A program made the position numbers and the translations under genes. Below are positions 60,504-64,000 of a stretch of DNA of 64,000 nt, piece by piece; within the stretch, counting starts at the first letter, position 1, and every line of letters starts with the position of its first letter. Under the pieces are notes generated by a model. It worked only from the letters and a program-made list of their open reading frames with translations. It did no database searches and was not told the origin of the DNA. Location: contig JAPLTF010000069.1 in assembly GCA_026398275.1 (NCBI GenBank), forward strand, positions 21,719 through 85,718, written 5' to 3'. The stretch comes from Verrucomicrobiota bacterium (GTDB lineage: Bacteria; Verrucomicrobiota; Verrucomicrobiia; Chthoniobacterales; Terrimicrobiaceae).

Positions 60504-60752
60504 ATGAACAGCGAAACCCCACTTCAGAGCCAGCAATGGCTCACGGAAAAAGAACTGGCGCGGCATCTCAATGTGAGCCAGCGCCATTTGGTAAATCTGC
60601 GAAAAACCGGCCTCCCCCATATTTTGTTGGGTGTGAGCGTGCGTTACAAGCTCGCCGAAATCGAAGCCTACCTGTGCGGAAACCGGCGGCTGTCGTCGCA
60701 TGTGGAGCGGAAGCGCCGGCAGGTAAACACGAATCTTGGAGGGCTCCTGTGA
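60504..60752 (+). CDS. Small HTH protein (excisionase/regulator-like)
   Basis: Protein of 82 residues from ATG 60504 (a TTG at 60426 is open but unlikely). The helix-turn-helix is WLTEKELARHLNVSQRHLVNL, followed by a wing, VRYKLAEIEAYLCGNRRL, and a basic tail HVERKRRQVN. This resembles DNA-binding proteins of the excisionase/MerR class. It is the first gene of the plus-strand element operon and its stop overlaps the next start (TGATG). Confidence 0.72.
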   Translation: MNSETPLQSQQWLTEKELARHLNVSQRHLVNLRKTGLPHILLGVSVRYKLAEIEAYLCGNRRLSSHVERKRRQVNTNLGGLL

Positions 60753-61102
60753 TGAAACTCCCGGACCTGTCATATCTGGCGCTGCCCGATGGCGTGCTTT
60801 TCCAAGTGAACAAAAAGCCCGAGTCGGCGCGAGCCACAGCCGAGCGCATGGGGATGCTGGCCGGTTTGAACCGTGATCTGACCCGTCCGGGAGGAGGGAT
60901 CAATGTTGCCACTGCGATCGGACGGGATGGCGAGTGGATGCGGGCGATCGTGGCGAGCAATGCCCCCGCGATCACCGGTTTTGAATGGATGGAGTTTGCT
61001 GTTTCGCCTGTGAACCACACGGCGACAAGCTGGCTCTTTTCGCTGGCCTGCGCGATGGCCCATGCGGACCCGGACACCATGCGGTTTGAGGAGCGCTCAT
61101 GA
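60752..61102 (+). CDS. Unknown element protein, paralogue of the next gene
   Basis: Protein of 116 residues with no known domain. It shares a clear pattern with the following protein: LALPxGxxL at the start, a G-D/E-W core (DGEWMRAIVASNAP), then FEWMEFAVSPV and a C-terminal helix. It is translationally coupled to the HTH gene before it and to its paralogue after it. Function unknown; the place next to a primase suggests a role in element replication or control. Confidence 0.7.
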   Translation: MKLPDLSYLALPDGVLFQVNKKPESARATAERMGMLAGLNRDLTRPGGGINVATAIGRDGEWMRAIVASNAPAITGFEWMEFAVSPVNHTATSWLFSLACAMAHADPDTMRFEERS

Positions 61103-61425
61103 ACCTCGGATCACTTGCTCTGCCCAAGGGTGCCGTCCTGCTCAAGGACATGGATGATGAGCGATCAATGGCGACCGCGTTCCAGCTCGGCCTCTATTCG
61201 CACATCGTCGCAGGGTTGAAATCCACGGACAAGCCGTCTGGAATGGCGGGCATCCAGCGCAGCGGCGACTGGCTCGTGGCGGTTTTCGCATGGGAGCGGT
61301 GCGTCACTGGCAACGGCTGGGCAATGCTCTCGATCTCGCCCGTGAGCGAGGAAAACCTGTCGTTTCTCAAGAATCTCGTTCGGATCATCCTGGACGAGAG
61401 GCCGGAATACATCTCCACCCCATGA
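61099..61425 (+). CDS. Unknown element protein, paralogue of the previous gene
   Basis: Protein of 108 residues aligned end to end with the one before: SLALPKGAVLLKD, RSGDWLVAVFAWER, WAMLSISPVSEENLSFLKNL. The two are probably an old tandem duplication whose products may form a heterodimer. Overlaps both neighbours by four bases (ATGA). No signal, helix-turn-helix or catalytic motif was seen. Confidence 0.7.
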   Translation: MNLGSLALPKGAVLLKDMDDERSMATAFQLGLYSHIVAGLKSTDKPSGMAGIQRSGDWLVAVFAWERCVTGNGWAMLSISPVSEENLSFLKNLVRIILDERPEYISTP

Positions 61426-63719
61426 GCGAGCCCGTCACACGACCCGGGATTTCACCGGAGACGCTCGCGGCGCTTGGGATCCGCCATGTGGATGCGGAGG
61501 AGGCGAAAACGCTCGTCGGGCAGAGTTTCGCCGGCCTCTACATCCCCTACGGCGTGCATGTCGAAGGGAAGCCGTTCGGGCGTCTGCGCCTGGACACTCC
61601 GACCTCGGACCGGAAATACACACAGCGGGTCGGTAGCGGCGTGCATCCGTATTTTCCGGCGCTGCCGGGGCTGGACGGCCAACCGGATCTGGTGCTGGTC
61701 GAGGGCGAGTTCAAGGCGATCGCGCTGTGCGAGGCCGGGATCCGTGCGGTCGGGATCAGCGGGTTCTACGGGTTCATGCACAAGGGGGAAATTTGCGCGA
61801 GGCTCGCCAGGCATCTCAAGGAGCACCCGGCTCAAAGGGTGCTCTTCCTCGGCGACAACGACACGACGTTCAATGTGCAGTTTTCCGATGCGGCGGTGAA
61901 GCTGGCCGGGCTGATGGTGCCGGTTCCGGTTGCGTTGCCCCGCATCCCGCTTTCCATGCCCAAGGGGGCCGACGATTGCCGGGAGCAGCTCGGGGCCGCA
62001 GCATTCGGCCCGTGGTGGGAGTCGCTTGTCGCGGGAGCCGTGGAGGTGCCGCCAAAGATCCGTGCGGACCTGCTGGCGGTCGAGCTCGTGAAGGCGGCGG
62101 CTGGGGACATGCGGGCAATCGCCGGGGTGGAGCGGGCGATGATGCTCCAGCGTCTCGGGAAACTCTCCACCGGGCTCCACGGGCTCGCCAGGGCCGAACT
62201 CGCCGACGTTTGCAAGGAGAAGGTCGGGATCAACAAAAGCGTGATGCACCAGGCGGTGGCGGCGGCGATGCGGGAAACCGAGGCCGCGCTGACGACGAAG
62301 GAAGAATGGAAGGCGGTCAGCGAAAGCTACGGGGAGCCGATGTTCGTGAGCCGGGACGGAAAACTGATCACCGGCCTGAACGAGCGGTTCTGGGCCGGAC
62401 TGATCCGCAAACAGCACCTCCTGCTCCACGAGCCGGGGGAAAAGCGGTTCTACCGGTATGAGGAATCCAGCGGGCTGTGGGCGGCTCAGTCGAAGGCGTC
62501 GCTCGCGCAACTCGTCTGCGACACGGTGCACGCGGAAACCGGCGGGCATAGCGACTGCGTGAAGCACGCGCAGCTCACGTTTGCAAACGCCGTGGTCGGC
62601 CACCTTGCCGGTATGGTCGAGAAGCCGGATGCGTTTTCCGCCGACCCGATCGGGATCCACGTCGCCAACGGGTTCCTGGTCATCGATGGCGTTGGGATCA
62701 CGCTGCGCGGGTTCAGCCCGGATTTTTACAGCCGGAACCAGTCGCCGATCGCCTTCGACCCGGAGGCCCTGTGCCCGATGTTTTTGGAGCAGGTTCTTTA
62801 CCCCGCCCTTGAGCTCGAGGACATCGGCCTGCTTCGCTACTGCGTCGGCCAGTGCCTTCTCGGGCGGAATTTGATGCAGACGATCCTCATCCTCTTCGGG
62901 CCGGGCGGTGCCAGCAAGGGGACGCTCAGCAACGTGGTCCAGGGGCTGCTGGGCGAGCACAATTGCTACGAGCTGCGGACCGAGCATCTGGTCGAGCGGT
63001 TCGAGCTGTTCCGCTACATCGGCAAGAGCCTCCTCTATGGGGCGGATGTGGAGCCGGAATTTCTGCGGCGCCAGGGGGCCGAGGCGCTCAAGAAGCTCGT
63101 GGGCGGCGACCTGCTTTCCCCCGAGGGCAAGGGCAGCAACGAGCAGATCAACATGCGCGGGGTGTTCAATGTGATCGTCACCTGCAACAAGCGGCTCTCG
63201 GTGCGGCTCGCCGGGGACGCGTCGGCATGGCGGCGGCGGCTGCGGATCATCGGATTCAATCCGCCGAGGGCTGACCGCCCGAGCATCGTGAACTTCGACC
63301 GCATGCTGCTCGAAAAAGAAGGCGCCGGAATCCTCAACTGGGCGGTGCTGGGCGCGGTGGAAGTTCTGCGCGACAAACGGGCGAACCGGACAAGGTTGCT
63401 CACCGATGCGCAGCAGCAACGGGTCGAGGCATTGCTCGGGCAGTCGGATTCGATGCGCCTGTTCCTGGAAACCTGCGTCGATCGGATGCCGGGAGATAGC
63501 CTCGAAAAGAACGACCTGCTGGAACGCTACGCCGATTTCTGCGGAGACAAGTGCTGGGAGCCGTTGCCGGAGCTGGCAGCCAGAAAAGAACTCAACAACC
63601 GCATGCTGGAGCTGTTCGGTTCAGTGGAACGCAAGAGCGCGGGTTCTCGAAACAACCAGCGCGGGTATTCAAACGTGGGTTTTCGGGGTGAGGAAAAAGT
63701 GCCGGATTCGCTGATTTGA
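61422..63719 (+). CDS. TOPRIM primase-SF3 helicase replication protein (phage/satellite type)
   Basis: Protein of 765 residues. N-terminal part has a DUF3854/TOPRIM-like nucleotide site (DLVLVEGEFKAIALCEAG; LGDNDTTFN). The C-terminal part is an SF3-type D5/P4 helicase: ILFGPGGASKGTLSNVVQG as Walker A near residues 490-505, DVEPEFLRRQG, and CNKRLSVRLAGDASAWRRRL as the motif C/Arg finger region. It resembles the alpha-type replicase of P4 and PICI satellites. It starts by ATGA overlap with the paralogue gene and is followed by the putative origin. Probably essential for element replication. Confidence 0.85.
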   Translation: MSEPVTRPGISPETLAALGIRHVDAEEAKTLVGQSFAGLYIPYGVHVEGKPFGRLRLDTPTSDRKYTQRVGSGVHPYFPALPGLDGQPDLVLVEGEFKAIALCEAGIRAVGISGFYGFMHKGEICARLARHLKEHPAQRVLFLGDNDTTFNVQFSDAAVKLAGLMVPVPVALPRIPLSMPKGADDCREQLGAAAFGPWWESLVAGAVEVPPKIRADLLAVELVKAAAGDMRAIAGVERAMMLQRLGKLSTGLHGLARAELADVCKEKVGINKSVMHQAVAAAMRETEAALTTKEEWKAVSESYGEPMFVSRDGKLITGLNERFWAGLIRKQHLLLHEPGEKRFYRYEESSGLWAAQSKASLAQLVCDTVHAETGGHSDCVKHAQLTFANAVVGHLAGMVEKPDAFSADPIGIHVANGFLVIDGVGITLRGFSPDFYSRNQSPIAFDPEALCPMFLEQVLYPALELEDIGLLRYCVGQCLLGRNLMQTILILFGPGGASKGTLSNVVQGLLGEHNCYELRTEHLVERFELFRYIGKSLLYGADVEPEFLRRQGAEALKKLVGGDLLSPEGKGSNEQINMRGVFNVIVTCNKRLSVRLAGDASAWRRRLRIIGFNPPRADRPSIVNFDRMLLEKEGAGILNWAVLGAVEVLRDKRANRTRLLTDAQQQRVEALLGQSDSMRLFLETCVDRMPGDSLEKNDLLERYADFCGDKCWEPLPELAARKELNNRMLELFGSVERKSAGSRNNQRGYSNVGFRGEEKVPDSLI

Positions 63720-63749
63720 GCAAAAGTGCCTGAATAGGGCTGCATCAGA

Positions 63750-63882
63750 ATGAAGTTGGGACACTTGGGACACGTTTTTTTAACCCCTTACGTTTACGGG
63801 ATTTTGTGTGTATCGGAGATATACCTTTTTACCTATATATATAAGGGGTGGGAATTTTGTGTCCCAGGTGTCCCAACTTCAT
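63750..63882. other. Candidate replication origin: inverted iteron-like repeats around an AT-rich core
   Basis: The left arm (63750-63773) and right arm (63859-63882) are inverted repeats matching at 23 of 24 bases. Each arm has two direct TTGGGACAC-type units, so four GGGACAC sites face inward. Inside, ACCCCTTA (63783-63790) pairs with TAAGGGGT (63842-63849), and the centre is AT-rich with a TATATATA run. It lies just after the replication gene, as origins do in P4 and PICI elements. Function is inferred from form and position. Confidence 0.6.
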
Positions 63883-64000
63883 CGGTGTGCTTCAGTGATC
63901 CAGGCTGTGCGAGGGGCGATGGGGAAATAGGCGTTTTTCGCCCTCCCCTGGGAGCCGTTGAGCCGTTGAGGCTGCCCCGCCTTGCACCCTCAAAGCACCC
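63883..64000. other. Element end region, nothing identified
   Basis: No gene, repeat or attachment site can be supported in the last 118 bases. GAGCCGTTGAGCCGTTGAGG near 63951 is a short tandem. The element continues beyond the window. Confidence 0.4.

Overview
The window looks like chromosome of a Gram-negative, GC-rich bacterium of the Verrucomicrobiota or a close relative. The evidence is LpxA and an mreBCD/PBP2 locus; prepilin-like proteins, one ending in the FADGH-type tail common in PVC bacteria; a PEP-CTERM protein; a truncated LacI/XylR-like regulator; and several palindromic intergenic repeats. The phylum call is inference from gene content. No tRNA, rRNA or CRISPR array was seen.

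Layout. (1) 1-8150: a tightly coupled plus-strand operon (ResB-like fragment, CcsA, a MOSC-MobA fusion, a TauE-like exporter, MoaA, MoaD, MoaE, MoeA, MoaC, Mog) for cytochrome c assembly and molybdenum cofactor synthesis. It is followed by a regulator that has lost its 3' end. The block lies between two inverted copies of a nested palindromic element, and both copies abut truncated genes. (2) 8.2-31.4 kb: housekeeping and accessory genes: dihydropyrimidinase, hemB, a PfpI-family remnant, an MDR reductase, CFA synthase, a VapBC-like toxin-antitoxin pair, lpxA-radC-polyprenyl synthase-SDR, a flippase-like membrane protein with a methyltransferase, xerD, gspF/gspG-like genes, an MBL hydrolase, a Tsp-like protease, zwf, two Cys-rich unknowns, and a prepilin/PEP-CTERM pair. 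(3) 31.4-37.7 kb: mreB-mreC-mreD-mrdA-rng on the minus strand.

(4) 38-46.4 kb: a one-carbon cluster holding folD, a homocysteine methyltransferase-MTHFR fusion, an OFA-family transporter, formate-THF ligase (fhs), a methyl-THF methyltransferase (AcsE-like), and an MTHFR carrying a MetV-type Cys-rich C-terminus. Together these form the tetrahydrofolate methyl branch from formate to methyl-THF. (5) 46.9-58.5 kb: a complete NAD(P)-linked bidirectional [NiFe] hydrogenase (HoxEFUYH, group 3d type) with HypA, B, C, D, E, F and a maturation endopeptidase. Adjacent H2 oxidation, formate activation and methyl transfer suggest H2/formate-linked C1 metabolism, with the Moco operon possibly serving a formate dehydrogenase elsewhere. 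No CODH/ACS or formate dehydrogenase is in the window.

(6) 58.8 kb to the end: one end of an integrated element beside the hypF promoter. It has a tyrosine integrase, two small HTH proteins in an arrangement like an excisionase/regulator pair, two tandem paralogous unknown proteins and a TOPRIM-SF3 primase-helicase. Downstream of the primase is a large inverted repeat built of GGGACAC units around an AT-rich core, a candidate replication origin. This resembles the layout of P4/PICI-like phage satellites.
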